From Sporotomaculum syntrophicum (GTDB taxonomy: Bacteria > Bacillota > Desulfotomaculia > Desulfotomaculales > Desulfallaceae), in NCBI RefSeq assembly GCF_009932395.1, contig NZ_LSRS01000008.1, positions 77,655 through 135,257 of the forward strand: 57,603 bases of DNA. Reading direction: 5' to 3'. The first letter of the stretch is position 1, and each line of letters opens with the position of its first letter. This document shows positions 41,838 to 50,555 of the stretch, in pieces. The position numbers and the translations under genes are program-made. The notes below the pieces were generated by a model, which was not told the DNA's origin, searched no databases, and worked only from the letters and a program-made list of their open reading frames with translations.

Positions 41838-42701
41838 ATGCGGATAGCAGTGCTTAGTGGCAAGGGCGGCACAGGCAAAACACTGGTTGCGGTAAATTTA
41901 GCAGCTGCGGCGAAAGACTCCACCTATATAGACTGCGATGTGGAAGAACCCAACGGGCACCTGTTTCTCAAACCCGAAGTAGTCCAGGAGGAAGAAATAA
42001 CCGTTAAGATTCCGGCTGTAAATGAGCAGCTTTGCATGGGCTGCCGGACCTGTACCTATTTTTGCCGGTTCAATGCCTTAGCTTACATTAATGACAAGTT
42101 GAAAATCTTTGCTGACGTTTGCCACTGCTGTGGGGGCTGTGTGCTGTTATGTCCTGTAGAAGCTCTGTCGGATATAGATAAGGTAATCGGAAAAATACAA
42201 AAAGGCGCTAAGGATAATATAAATGTAAATACAGGCATATTGGACTTTGGCGTTGAGTCGGGTGTTCCGATTATCAAGAAACTGCTCAGTGAGTATGTTT
42301 CTGATGGCAAGAACCTGACTTTAATTGACTGCCCGCCCGGCAGTGCCTGTATTGTCATGGAGAGCATCAAGGATGTGGATTATTGCATTCTTGTGGCCGA
42401 GCCTACCGTGTTCGGCGTGCATAATCTCAATATGGTTTATGAACTGGTCAAGTTATTTAATAAGCCCCATGGGGTGGTGCTGAATAAATGTCTGGAAGGA
42501 GAAAATCCTGCCGAGCAATTCTGCATCAAAAAAGGCATTAAGATTCTAGACCGCATACCCTTTGACCATGAGCTGGGCACGATAAATTCCAATGCCCGGA
42601 TTGCAGTTAGGGAAAGTGAAAAATATCAAAAGTTGTTTGTTGACCTGCTGCAAAAAGTAACTAAGGAGGTGCATCAACATGAAGCAGTTACTCATTCTTA
42701 G
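41838..42701 (+). CDS. MinD-type ATPase with inserted ferredoxin domain (first)
   Basis: A 287-residue ParA/MinD-superfamily ATPase. The deviant Walker A is SGKGGTGKT (about 8-16), and two [4Fe-4S] motifs, CMGCRTCTYFC and CHCCGGCVLLC, are inserted at residues about 63-110. The later LIDCPPGSACIVMES is Walker B-like. Pairs of such ATPases occur with ORP/NifX proteins (Orp3/Orp4 in Desulfovibrio), where they are thought to load or move metal clusters. ATG 41838 is chosen, just past the NifX stop, and the end overlaps the second ATPase. Confidence 0.9.
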   Translation: MRIAVLSGKGGTGKTLVAVNLAAAAKDSTYIDCDVEEPNGHLFLKPEVVQEEEITVKIPAVNEQLCMGCRTCTYFCRFNALAYINDKLKIFADVCHCCGGCVLLCPVEALSDIDKVIGKIQKGAKDNINVNTGILDFGVESGVPIIKKLLSEYVSDGKNLTLIDCPPGSACIVMESIKDVDYCILVAEPTVFGVHNLNMVYELVKLFNKPHGVVLNKCLEGENPAEQFCIKKGIKILDRIPFDHELGTINSNARIAVRESEKYQKLFVDLLQKVTKEVHQHEAVTHS

Positions 42702-43554
42702 CGGTAAAGGAGGCACGGGTAAAACAACCATTGCCAGTGCGTTTATTAAATTATCCGGCGCTAAAGCCTATGCTGATTGTGATGTAGATGCACCTAACCT
42801 GCACTTGCTCATGGGGCAAGCTTCGGAACCTAAACGGACAGCATACTTTGGCATGCCTAAAGCAGAAATAAGTCCGGAATTATGTACCCGGTGCGATGAG
42901 TGCAGAAAATACTGCCGGTATAATGCCATTCTTGTAGACGAAGATTATACGGTGGACCCTTATGCCTGTGAAGGCTGCGGAGTTTGTGAATTTATTTGCC
43001 TTGAAGGTGCTGTATCCTCAGTACCTGCAGTGGCAGGAGAATTGATGTTATATACCGAGGAGAACAAGGTTTTTTCCACAGCTCAGCTCAAAATGGGCAG
43101 CGGTAACTCAGGGATGCTGGTTACTGAGGTGAAAAAGCAGATGCAAGAAACAGTAGCAGCTGATGCTGATTTGGCCATTATTGATGGCTCTCCAGGTATC
43201 GGCTGTCCGGTTATTGCCTCACTCAGCGGCGTTGATCTTGTCCTGGTTGTTGCCGAACCTTCCATATCCGGCATCAGCGATATGGTGCGCATTTTAAAAA
43301 CAGCCGGCGTTTTCCGAACTAAGACGGTGGTTTGTATAAATAAGTATGACACTAACCTTGAGAATGCCAACCGGATTGAAGAGTTTTGTCAAGTTAACAA
43401 TATACCTTTTGCCGGAAGAATACCCTTTGATGCGAGTGCGGTAAAAGCGATTAATGATGGACAAACTATTGTGGACCTAGATTGCGCGTCGGGTCGCGCG
43501 GTTAGCGATGTTTATGCTAAAACAATGGATTATCTGGCGTTAAACAATAATTAA
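42679..43554 (+). CDS. MinD-type ATPase with inserted ferredoxin domain (second)
   Basis: A 291-residue paralogue of the previous ATPase: Walker A SGKGGTGKT, ferredoxin motifs CTRCDECRKYC and CEGCGVCEFIC, and IIDGSPGIGCPVIASLSG as the distal switch region. It overlaps the first ATPase by 23 bases (AAGGAGG just upstream of ATG). The two probably work as a heterodimer, as with Orp3/Orp4. Both keep all cluster cysteines. Confidence 0.91.
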   Translation: MKQLLILSGKGGTGKTTIASAFIKLSGAKAYADCDVDAPNLHLLMGQASEPKRTAYFGMPKAEISPELCTRCDECRKYCRYNAILVDEDYTVDPYACEGCGVCEFICLEGAVSSVPAVAGELMLYTEENKVFSTAQLKMGSGNSGMLVTEVKKQMQETVAADADLAIIDGSPGIGCPVIASLSGVDLVLVVAEPSISGISDMVRILKTAGVFRTKTVVCINKYDTNLENANRIEEFCQVNNIPFAGRIPFDASAVKAINDGQTIVDLDCASGRAVSDVYAKTMDYLALNNN

Positions 43555-43575
43555 TAACGAAAAGGAGTTAATCAA

Positions 43576-44370
43576 ATGAGTGATCTTTGCGATCAAAATA
43601 GCAGCAGCAGTACAGATTTTTCCGTACAACCACATGAATTAAGCAACGTTAAAAAAGTGATCGCTGTGGTCAGCGGCAAAGGTGGGGTTGGCAAATCCTT
43701 AGTTACCTCTTTGCTGGCAGTGGTTATGAGCAGAAAGGGTTATCATGCAGCCGTTCTTGATGCCGACGTAACAGGCCCCTCCATTCCCAAAGTCTTCGGG
43801 GTCAAGGAAACACCTGCATCTGATGGTACGGGCTTATACCCCAGTAAAAGTAAGACCGGGATTGATATCATGTCTATGAACCTGTTGCTGCCTGGTGACA
43901 CCGAACCGGTGATTTGGCGGGGGCCAATTATTTCCGGCGCCGTTAAGCAGTTCTGGACAGATGTCATTTGGACGGATGTAGACTTCATGTTTGTTGATAT
44001 GCCGCCGGGCACCGGTGATGTGCCCCTCACGGTATTTCAATCCATTCCCGTGGATGGCATTATCGTGGTCACCTCCCCCCAGGAACTTGTTTCAATGATC
44101 GTGTCCAAAGCAGTGAAGATGGCCGAAATTATGAATGTGCCGATTATTGGCCTGGTGGAGAACATGTCCTATTTTAAGTGCCCGGATAACGATAAGGTAT
44201 ATAAGATTTTTGGCGATAGCCACATTGACGAAATTGCCCAACAGCATAACCTGAAGGTACTGGCCAAATTGCCAATTGACCCGGCCATAGCAGATGCTTG
44301 TGATCGCGGCTTAATTGAGGAGTTGGATGCTGCAGCCTGGCTGGAGCCTGTGGCCCAAATATTAGAGTAA
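43576..44370 (+). CDS. Mrp/NBP35-type Fe-S carrier ATPase
   Basis: A 264-residue Mrp/ApbC-type ATPase with VSGKGGVGKS (about 38), DADVTGPSIPKVFG, PVIWRGPIISGAVKQF, and VDMPPGTGDVPLT. The family's cluster-binding pair CPxC is incomplete: NMSYFKCPDNDKVYKIFG keeps only the first Cys. The carrier role may therefore be changed or need a partner. ATG 43576 has AAGGAG upstream, 21 bases after the preceding gene. It fits the Mrp component of ORP-like loci. Confidence 0.9.
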   Translation: MSDLCDQNSSSSTDFSVQPHELSNVKKVIAVVSGKGGVGKSLVTSLLAVVMSRKGYHAAVLDADVTGPSIPKVFGVKETPASDGTGLYPSKSKTGIDIMSMNLLLPGDTEPVIWRGPIISGAVKQFWTDVIWTDVDFMFVDMPPGTGDVPLTVFQSIPVDGIIVVTSPQELVSMIVSKAVKMAEIMNVPIIGLVENMSYFKCPDNDKVYKIFGDSHIDEIAQQHNLKVLAKLPIDPAIADACDRGLIEELDAAAWLEPVAQILE

Positions 44371-44389
44371 ATGGAGGAGAGATAAAATG

Positions 44390-44746
44390 ATGAAGATAGC
44401 TGTAGCTAGTGATAATGGAATGGTTACTGAGCATTTTGGACATTGTAAGGGCTTTATGATCTTTGATACTGAGAACGGTCAAATCCTAAAGAGTGAGACG
44501 GTGGCTAACCCAGGACACCGGCCGGGTTTTTTGCCAAACTTCCTCAATGACCAGGGAGTTCAGGTGATTATATCCGGAGGCATGGGAGCCGGGGCGATCG
44601 ATATATTTAACGAAAAGAATATTGAGGTCATTGTCGGCGCCCGTGGTGTTGCTAAAGAGGCGGTTGAATTATATCTGCAGGGCGCGCTGCAATCCACCGG
44701 CTCTGTTTGCCATGAGCATCAACATTTGGGTGATTGCGGTCATTAG
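44390..44746 (+). CDS. NifX/ORP-like protein (second)
   Basis: A 118-residue NifX-fold protein: MKIAVASDNGMVTEHFGHCKGFMIFD, then HRPGFLPNFLNDQGVQVIISGGMGAGAIDIF and a histidine/cysteine tail, CHEHQHLGDCGH. The GGMG-GA pattern and the His/Cys tail resemble small metal-cluster NifX proteins paired with Mrp. GGAGAG precedes two ATG codons; I take the second (44390). It is the last gene of the operon, before the hairpin at 44800. Confidence 0.9.
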   Translation: MKIAVASDNGMVTEHFGHCKGFMIFDTENGQILKSETVANPGHRPGFLPNFLNDQGVQVIISGGMGAGAIDIFNEKNIEVIVGARGVAKEAVELYLQGALQSTGSVCHEHQHLGDCGH

Positions 44747-44799
44747 CCACTGCTTTCGTCCTGCACTATTTGACGGGAGGCAGCCTGAACCCGGTAAAC

Positions 44800-44840
44800 A
44801 TACCCCCTATGATAGAATTCAACCACTATCTAGGGGGTAT
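44800..44840 (+). terminator. Long hairpin after the NifX/Mrp operon
   Basis: ATACCCCCTA-(T)-GATAG pairs with CTATC-TAGGGGGTAT, fifteen base pairs with one bulge and a ten-base loop, followed by ATTTG. It probably terminates or stabilises the operon's 3' end. Confidence 0.7.
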
Positions 44841-44999
44841 ATTTGTTGAGCATCCATCAGTTTGTGGCAAATGCTACAATAGCCGTCCCGCCGGTTTTAT
44901 TTATATCAGCTAATCTTGAGTTGTGGGAGGGAATTTGTGGCTGCATGTAGAATGCTTGCATGCGTTCATTCATAATTTACTTACCGGCAGGTGTGTTTT

Positions 45000-46604
45000 G
45001 TGCAGTATACATTTTCTGAATTAGTGGATATCCCTACCATTCAAAAGTTAATGGAAGGCTTTTATTTAGGATCAGATATTATTTCAGCTATACTAGATGT
45101 TGACGGCAATATTTTGGTTTGCGCAGGATGGCGTGATATCTGTGCTAAGTTCCATCGAGTAAATAGCGAATCTGCATTGTTATGCAAAAAAAGTGACTTA
45201 TATATAAAGGGACACAGCAATGATGAACAGGACAATTCTGAATCCTATGTATGTTATACCTGTGCCAACGGGCTAATTGATATAGCAGCTCCCATTTACA
45301 TTGAGGGGGAACACTTAGCCACAGTCTATACCGGACAGTTCTTATTTGCCGAGCCCGACATAGAGCAATTTCGCAATCGGGCGAGAAAATATGGTTATAA
45401 TGAAGAAGAATATCTAGATGCCTTAAAAAAGGTGCCCATCTATACGAAAGAAAAAGCGGAATCATTTATGAGTTTTTTTCTTCAGCTGGCGAACCTATTG
45501 GCCAATATGGGATTAACCAGGCTTCGCTTAATTGAAGCGCAAAAAATAGCTTTGCAGGAAAGCGAGGCCAGACTGAACACTATTATTAAACATACACCCA
45601 ACGTAGCTATTCAAAGTTATGACGAGCAGGGAAAAATACTCTTTGCCAACAAAACCTCAGAAAGCATTTTTGGCTGGGTTAATGAAGAGGTCATTGGAAA
45701 GCCATTAGAACATTTAAAGCTGGATAAAAGAGTTTCCAATAAATTTTTTGAATTTTTGGCAACCACTTCTCAAACCGGGAAATCATTTTTAGAAGCTGAA
45801 TGGACTTTTATTAATCAAAAAGGTGAGGAAAAACATGTTTTCTCAACGTTTTTTCCGATTCATTCGGTTGTAGGGAAACAGGAATTTATATGCATGGATA
45901 TTGATATAACTGAAAAAAAACGGTACGAAGCAGAAATGTATCGTTTAGATCAATTGAAACTAACCGGACAAATGGCAGCAGGGATTGCTCACGAAATTAG
46001 AAACCCCATGACGACAGTTCGCGGTTTACTGCAATTAATGCGGGACAAGCAGGAATTTCAAGCATATAAAAGTCAATTTGACTTAATGATTAATGAAATA
46101 GATGGGGCAAATGCTATTATTACGGAGTTTTTAGCCCTGTCTAAAACAAAGCCGGCTGAAACTGAAATGTGTAGTTTAAACGACCTCATCGCCAAAATAT
46201 ATCCGATAATTCAAGCTGATGCTTATGCAAACAATATGCAGCTCAGCTTTGAACCTGGAGAAGTCCCGCTGCTCCAATTGAATGCAGACGAGATTATCCA
46301 ACTGGTGCTCAATTTATGCCGCAATGGTTTGGAAGCAATGCCGGCAGGCGGGCACCTATCCTTAAAAACATATCAAGCAGGTCAACATGTAGTGCTTAGT
46401 GTTGGAGACGAGGGAACCGGCATTGCAGATGAAAACCTTAGTATGCTGGGTAAGCCCTTTTTTAGCACTAAAGCTAATGGTACAGGGCTTGGGCTAGCCA
46501 GCTGTTATAGCATTGCCGCTCGTCATCACTCAGTAATCGATTATGCCACAAGTCCGGGCGGTACTACCTTTTTCGTGTGTTTTCCCTGTGAAAAACTTCT
46601 CTAA
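45000..46604 (+). CDS. PocR-PAS sensor histidine kinase
   Basis: A 534-residue kinase. Residues about 5-170 are a PocR ligand-binding domain (LVDIPTIQKLMEGFYLGSDI, CANGLIDIAAPIYIEGEHLATVYTGQF) with several cysteines. A PAS domain follows (about 195-305). The HisKA helix GQMAAGIAHEIRNPMTTVRG has His near 331, and HATPase motifs NLCRNGLEAM, DEGTGI and GTGLGL complete it. HisKA resembles sporulation kinases and the triple-PAS kinase at 18036. GTG 45000 has GGCAGG eight bases upstream. PocR domains often sense small organic ligands. No response regulator is adjacent. Confidence 0.88.
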   Translation: MQYTFSELVDIPTIQKLMEGFYLGSDIISAILDVDGNILVCAGWRDICAKFHRVNSESALLCKKSDLYIKGHSNDEQDNSESYVCYTCANGLIDIAAPIYIEGEHLATVYTGQFLFAEPDIEQFRNRARKYGYNEEEYLDALKKVPIYTKEKAESFMSFFLQLANLLANMGLTRLRLIEAQKIALQESEARLNTIIKHTPNVAIQSYDEQGKILFANKTSESIFGWVNEEVIGKPLEHLKLDKRVSNKFFEFLATTSQTGKSFLEAEWTFINQKGEEKHVFSTFFPIHSVVGKQEFICMDIDITEKKRYEAEMYRLDQLKLTGQMAAGIAHEIRNPMTTVRGLLQLMRDKQEFQAYKSQFDLMINEIDGANAIITEFLALSKTKPAETEMCSLNDLIAKIYPIIQADAYANNMQLSFEPGEVPLLQLNADEIIQLVLNLCRNGLEAMPAGGHLSLKTYQAGQHVVLSVGDEGTGIADENLSMLGKPFFSTKANGTGLGLASCYSIAARHHSVIDYATSPGGTTFFVCFPCEKLL

Positions 46605-46630
46605 TAAAGACAGAACATGCAATAAAATAG

Positions 46631-46672
46631 AAACAGAGGAAATAACAGTTGTTGCTGTTATTTCCTCTGTTT
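46631..46672. terminator. Bidirectional terminator between kinase and serC
   Basis: AAACAGAGGAAATAACAG and its exact complement form an eighteen-pair stem with a TTGTTG loop, flanked by A/T tracts. It lies between convergent genes and can end both transcripts. Confidence 0.85.
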
Positions 46673-46684
46673 ATAATTGCGATA

Positions 46685-47761
46685 TTACTTATTAGCCATT
46701 TCGAATTTCTTCATAAATTCAACCAGCTTCTTAACGCCCTCCACCGGCATGGCATTATAAATACTAGCCCTCATGCCGCCTACCGACCGGTGCCCGGCCA
46801 GCGTAACCAAACCTTCCTTTTCAGCCTCGGCAATAAACTTCTTATTTAAATCATTGCTTTGGGTAAGGAAGGGGATATTCATCAGCGAACGATACCGCTT
46901 GTCCACAGGTGAAGAAAATAGGCTGGATTCATCAATGAAATCATATAATATACCGGCTTTTTCCCGGTTGATCGCTTCAATTGCTTTTACACCGCCCAAT
47001 TGCTCGACATATTCAAACACTAGGCCGGCCGTATAGATGCTGTAGCAGGGGGGCGTGTTGTACAGAGATTTTTCTTTGTCATGTGTAGCGTAGCGGAAAA
47101 TTACCGGTACCTGATCGGAATGCTTACCGATCAAATCCTTGCGAATAATGACTACCGTCACGCCGGAAGGACCCAGATTCTTCTGGGCGCCGGCAAAGAT
47201 CAGCCCAAATTTGGTGACATCAATTTCCTCGGACAGAATATTGCTGGACATATCGGCAACCAAGGGGATATTTCCTGTATCGGGTATACTGGGATATTTA
47301 GTCCCTTCAATGGTATTGTTGGTGCAGATATGTACATAATCCGCATCTGGAGAAAATTGATAGTCTTCCGGAATATAGGAGAAATTTTTATCCTCAGAAG
47401 AGGCCACTATATTAACGGTTGCTTGCACTTTGGCTTCATCAATGGCTTTTTTAGTCCAATTGCCGGTATGAATAAAATCAATTTTCCGGTTTTGACCCAG
47501 CAAATTCATCGGAATCATGGCAAATTGCTGTGAAGCGCCGCCCTGCAGGAATAAAACACTATAGTTATCCGGGATATTCATCAGTTTCCGCAAGGTGGCT
47601 TCGGCTCTTTCATGAATTTCCATATAAATGCCGGAGCGGTGGCTCATTTCCATTACGGACATGCCACTGCCTTTGTAATCAAGCATTTCCTCCGCCGCTT
47701 TTTTAAGTACAGGTTCCGGTAGCATAGAGGGACCGGCTGAAAAGTTATACACTCTACTCAT
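46685..47761 (-). CDS. serC: Phosphoserine aminotransferase SerC
   Basis: A 358-residue PLP enzyme that converts 3-phosphohydroxypyruvate to phosphoserine, the second step of serine synthesis (and acts in pyridoxal synthesis in some bacteria). It opens VYNFSAGPSMLPEPVL, has FLQGGASQQFAM, and the PLP-binding Lys in FAGAQKNLGPSG. The end has GHRSVGGMRASIYNA. AAAGGAG precedes the ATG. No serA is adjacent. Length and motifs are complete. Confidence 0.95.
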   Translation of the reverse strand: MSRVYNFSAGPSMLPEPVLKKAAEEMLDYKGSGMSVMEMSHRSGIYMEIHERAEATLRKLMNIPDNYSVLFLQGGASQQFAMIPMNLLGQNRKIDFIHTGNWTKKAIDEAKVQATVNIVASSEDKNFSYIPEDYQFSPDADYVHICTNNTIEGTKYPSIPDTGNIPLVADMSSNILSEEIDVTKFGLIFAGAQKNLGPSGVTVVIIRKDLIGKHSDQVPVIFRYATHDKEKSLYNTPPCYSIYTAGLVFEYVEQLGGVKAIEAINREKAGILYDFIDESSLFSSPVDKRYRSLMNIPFLTQSNDLNKKFIAEAEKEGLVTLAGHRSVGGMRASIYNAMPVEGVKKLVEFMKKFEMANK

Positions 47762-48357
47762 TCTAATTCTCCTTTATTATTTATTAGATTTAAAATGCTG
47801 TATTTTTTTATACCTTATTTGTGTTTTAATATTAATCCCCGGACAAACCATTATAATATAATATATCACTGTACGTCGTAAAATAAAATATTTACAAAGA
47901 AATTAAATTTTGATCGTCTGTTTTATAACCTGCCCTTTGCCGGGCGCACCATTGAACCCGCAATCGAGATGGCGGCTATGGGAATACGTGGGATATCATG
48001 TCCCTTTTTACTTCTTTATATTATAAGAGTGAAAAGGTAAATACTAGTGAAAATTTGCAGTTCAAACCTGTGCCTGAATTTGGAGGATATTTAAGGTGAT
48101 GAGTAGGCAAATAATTGTTTTCAGCAAAGATGTAAAGCTTGCCTTGGAACTGGCGTTGATTAGGCTGCTGGCAGGAATTGCAACAGCAGCATGGCAATTA
48201 AGCAACCCCTCTTTATTTAAAACAGCTTTGCCAGGTAATGTAAGTAAGGATACCGTGATTGCAGCAGTTTCATCACAAAATATCCCCGGGTAGCACTATG
48301 TGACTTTACTTTTAAGGCCTCCTCAATTAAAATTGAATCAATTGAATTACGGTTACC
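47762..48357. other. Intergenic region with coding-like fragments
   Basis: About 600 bases. One frame at 47928-48041 reads like a remnant (NLPFAGRTIEPAIEMAAMGIRG) and another, starting at GTG 48096 or ATG 48099 behind GGAGG, runs 64 codons to 48293. I recognise neither. They may be pieces of a lost gene between serC and the tyrS leader. Confidence 0.35.
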
Positions 48358-48464
48358 GCGATGATAGGAAGAAGTAGGTCAGTTGGTATCAATCAGAGAG
48401 CAGCCGGTTGGTGAGAGACTGCAGATACACTGAGGCGAATACATCCTGGAGCCGCTGCCTGAAT

Positions 48465-48634
48465 TAACATGACTAATTTGGCGTAAGTCTCCCACATTAA
48501 TTGGGACATTCCTTGAAAAGGTGTGTCCCCTGACCGCTTAAGTGGTAATACAACGACAACTAAGTCATGCATTTGCAGTTCTAAAATTCAGAGGGAGTTG
48601 ACTCTCCCCCCTGAATTAAGAACTTGCTTCAATA
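48465..48634 (+). repeat. 170-base repeat, copy 1 (inside the T-box)
   Basis: Direct repeat of 48776-48945 with about 85-90% identity by eye. Each copy contains an imperfect inverted pair (TGACTAATTTGGCG and the complement of its partner TGACTTAGTTGTCG) and a closing hairpin near AATTCAG/CTGAATT. It looks like a small non-coding mobile or regulatory element. Confidence 0.85.
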
Positions 48635-48739
48635 GTAGGGTTTGACGGGTACGCCCGGTACAGCGTGTGAGTGTGTTGGCACTCGTTGAGGGGAATTTTC
48701 GTGAGGAATTCCCGAGTCAGAGGTGGTACCGCAATTATT

Positions 48740-48772
48740 GCCCTCTGTTCCATTTGGAGCAGGGGCTTTTTA
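48740..48772 (+). terminator. T-box terminator of tyrS
   Basis: GCCCTCTGTTCC pairs with GGAGCAGGGGC (with G-U pairs) around ATTT, followed by TTTTTA. It is the regulated terminator of the tyrosine T-box. Confidence 0.85.
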
Positions 48773-48775
48773 TTA

Positions 48776-48945
48776 TAACCTGACTAATTTGGCGTAAGTC
48801 TTCCACATTATTGGGGGATATATTCTTGGAAAGGTGTGTCCTCTGACCGCTTAAGTGGGAGTACAACGCCAACTAAGTCATACATTTGCAGTTCTAAAAT
48901 TCAGGGGGATTTGACTCTCCCCCTGAATTAAGAACTTGCTTCAAA
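48776..48945 (+). repeat. 170-base repeat, copy 2 (between T-box and tyrS)
   Basis: Second copy of the element at 48465-48634. Its terminal stem is closer to perfect (TGACTAATTTGGCG with CGCCAACTAAGTCA) and its last hairpin is a perfect twelve-pair stem, AATTCAGGGGGA/TCCCCCTGAATT. It ends nine bases before the tyrS ribosome site, so it is part of the tyrS mRNA. Confidence 0.85.
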
Positions 48946-48968
48946 TATTGGGCAAAGGAGTTGTAAGT

Positions 48969-50192
48969 ATGAAAATTTATGAGGAACTGGTAGCCCGTGG
49001 TTTAATTGCCCAGGTTACCGACGAAGAAGAAATAAAAGAGCTGGTTAATAACGGTAAGGCAATCTTTTATATTGGCTTTGACCCAACTGCGGATTCTTTG
49101 CATGTCGGCCATTTTATGGCATTAAGCCTGATGAAACGTTTGCAAATGGCCGGCAACAAGCCGATTGTGCTGCTTGGCGGCGGAACAGGTTTAATCGGCG
49201 ATCCCTCCGGCCGGACGGATATGAGGTCTATGCTGACTCCTGAAGAAATTCAGCACAATATAGATTGCTTTAAAAAGCAGATGGAACGTTTCATCGAGTT
49301 TGGTGAAGATAAGGCGATTATGGTCAATAATGCAGATTGGCTCGCCAAGCTGAATTATATTGAAATGCTTCGTGATGTCGGACCCCATTTTTCTGTAAAT
49401 AATATGCTGCGTGCCGAATGCTATAAGCAGAGAATGGAAAAGGGGCTGTCCTTCTTAGAACTGAATTACATGATCATGCAATCCTACGACTTTTATTACC
49501 TGTTCCAGAATTATGGCTGCAATATGCAGTTTGGTGGCGATGACCAGTGGTCAAATATGCTGGGTGGTACCGAACTGATTCGCCGTAAACTGGGCAAGAA
49601 CGCCTATGCCATGACCATTACCCTGCTGCTGAACTCCGAAGGCAATAAGATGGGCAAGACAGCTAAAGGTGCTGTTTGGCTTGACCCCAACAAAACCTCA
49701 CCCTTTGAATTCTTCCAGTACTGGCGCAATGTTAGTGACGACGATGTGCTCAAGTGCATCCGGATGCTGACCTTCCTGCCGCTGGAACAAATTGATGCCA
49801 TGGACCATTGGGAAGGCAGCCAGCTTAACGAAGCCAAGGAAATTCTGGCGTATGAACTGACTAAGCTGGTGCACGGGGAAGAAGAAGCCCGGAAAGCCCA
49901 AACCACTTCCCATGCTCTTTTCGCCGTCGGTACGGATGATGCCAACATGCCGACCACAGAAATTAAAAGGGAACAGCTCACTGATGGCGGGATCGGTATT
50001 ATCGATTTGCTGGTGGCCTGTGGCTTATCGGCTTCCAAGAGTGAAGCAAGGCGTCTAGTGCAACAGGGCGGTGTACATATTAATAATACTAAAGTTGCAT
50101 CCATAGAGCATAATATTACATTAGAAGAATTGAAAAACAGTGTAAAAATACGTAAAGGGAAGAAAACCTACCACAAGGCACTACTGAAGTAA
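48969..50192 (+). CDS. tyrS: Tyrosyl-tRNA synthetase
   Basis: A 407-residue class I synthetase. It has the HIGH-like FDPTADSLHVGHFMAL, the tyrosine-site QFGGDDQWSN, the KMSKS-like NKMGKTAKGAVWL, and a C-terminal S4 RNA-binding domain (LLVACGLSASKSEARRLVQQGG). ATG 48969 has AAAGGAG eight bases upstream; an upstream in-frame start at 48936 precedes that site. Control by uncharged tRNA-Tyr through the T-box leader is expected. Confidence 0.95.
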   Translation: MKIYEELVARGLIAQVTDEEEIKELVNNGKAIFYIGFDPTADSLHVGHFMALSLMKRLQMAGNKPIVLLGGGTGLIGDPSGRTDMRSMLTPEEIQHNIDCFKKQMERFIEFGEDKAIMVNNADWLAKLNYIEMLRDVGPHFSVNNMLRAECYKQRMEKGLSFLELNYMIMQSYDFYYLFQNYGCNMQFGGDDQWSNMLGGTELIRRKLGKNAYAMTITLLLNSEGNKMGKTAKGAVWLDPNKTSPFEFFQYWRNVSDDDVLKCIRMLTFLPLEQIDAMDHWEGSQLNEAKEILAYELTKLVHGEEEARKAQTTSHALFAVGTDDANMPTTEIKREQLTDGGIGIIDLLVACGLSASKSEARRLVQQGGVHINNTKVASIEHNITLEELKNSVKIRKGKKTYHKALLK

Positions 50193-50555
50193 AGAATTGG
50201 CAAAGAGGGTAAGAAAGTTAAAATTGTAGGCCTGACAGCAAAAATACAAACAATAAAGAAGGGGTAGTCCGGGAAGCGTCTATCCCTTCTTCTTTTAGCA
50301 CCGGCGTTGCTCATCCCGGCTTACCGTTGTGCGGCACCTGCACCGCACAACGGCGGCTACTGTGATGGCGGCAGCCGTTGAATAGAAAAGCGGATTTACT
50401 CATGATGATGTTGAAGGGGAAGTGCGTTTGCTTGGTTGATGTACGGCCACGGAAGGGATGTTGGGCGGGAAAATTGAATTTAGCTAAAATATGATAGGCG
50501 CTGCTAAACAGTAGGCGTGTTGGAGCTAAGCCGCGAAAGGAAGCCAATTGACTAA
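50193..50555. other. Intergenic region after tyrS
   Basis: Contains the tyrS terminator at 50256-50296. The rest has GTGCGGCAC-type inverted pieces near 50328 but no gene or clear element. GAAAGGAAG near 50534 serves the next gene. Confidence 0.4.
50256..50296 (+). terminator. Terminator of tyrS
   Basis: AAGAAGGGGTAG pairs with CTATCCCTTCTT around a 12-base loop, followed by CTTTT. It lies 64 bases after the tyrS stop. Confidence 0.85.

Larger units (their letters stand above)
48358..48772 (+). promoter_or_regulatory. T-box leader of tyrS, tyrosine specifier, split by a repeat
   Basis: Stem I has AGGAAGAAGTAGG at its base and ends with GAATACATCCTGGAG, so the specifier is TAC (Tyr) at 48440-48442, as expected for tyrS. 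The T-box GGTGGTACCGC is at 48722-48732, followed by the terminator. A 170-base repeat (48465-48634) sits between stem I and the antiterminator, a span of 281 bases from specifier to T-box, longer than usual. Confidence 0.88.

Noticed and set aside
48099-48293. 64-codon frame upstream of the tyrS leader
   Set aside because: It has a reasonable ribosome site but no recognisable protein features; noted as possible fragment only.
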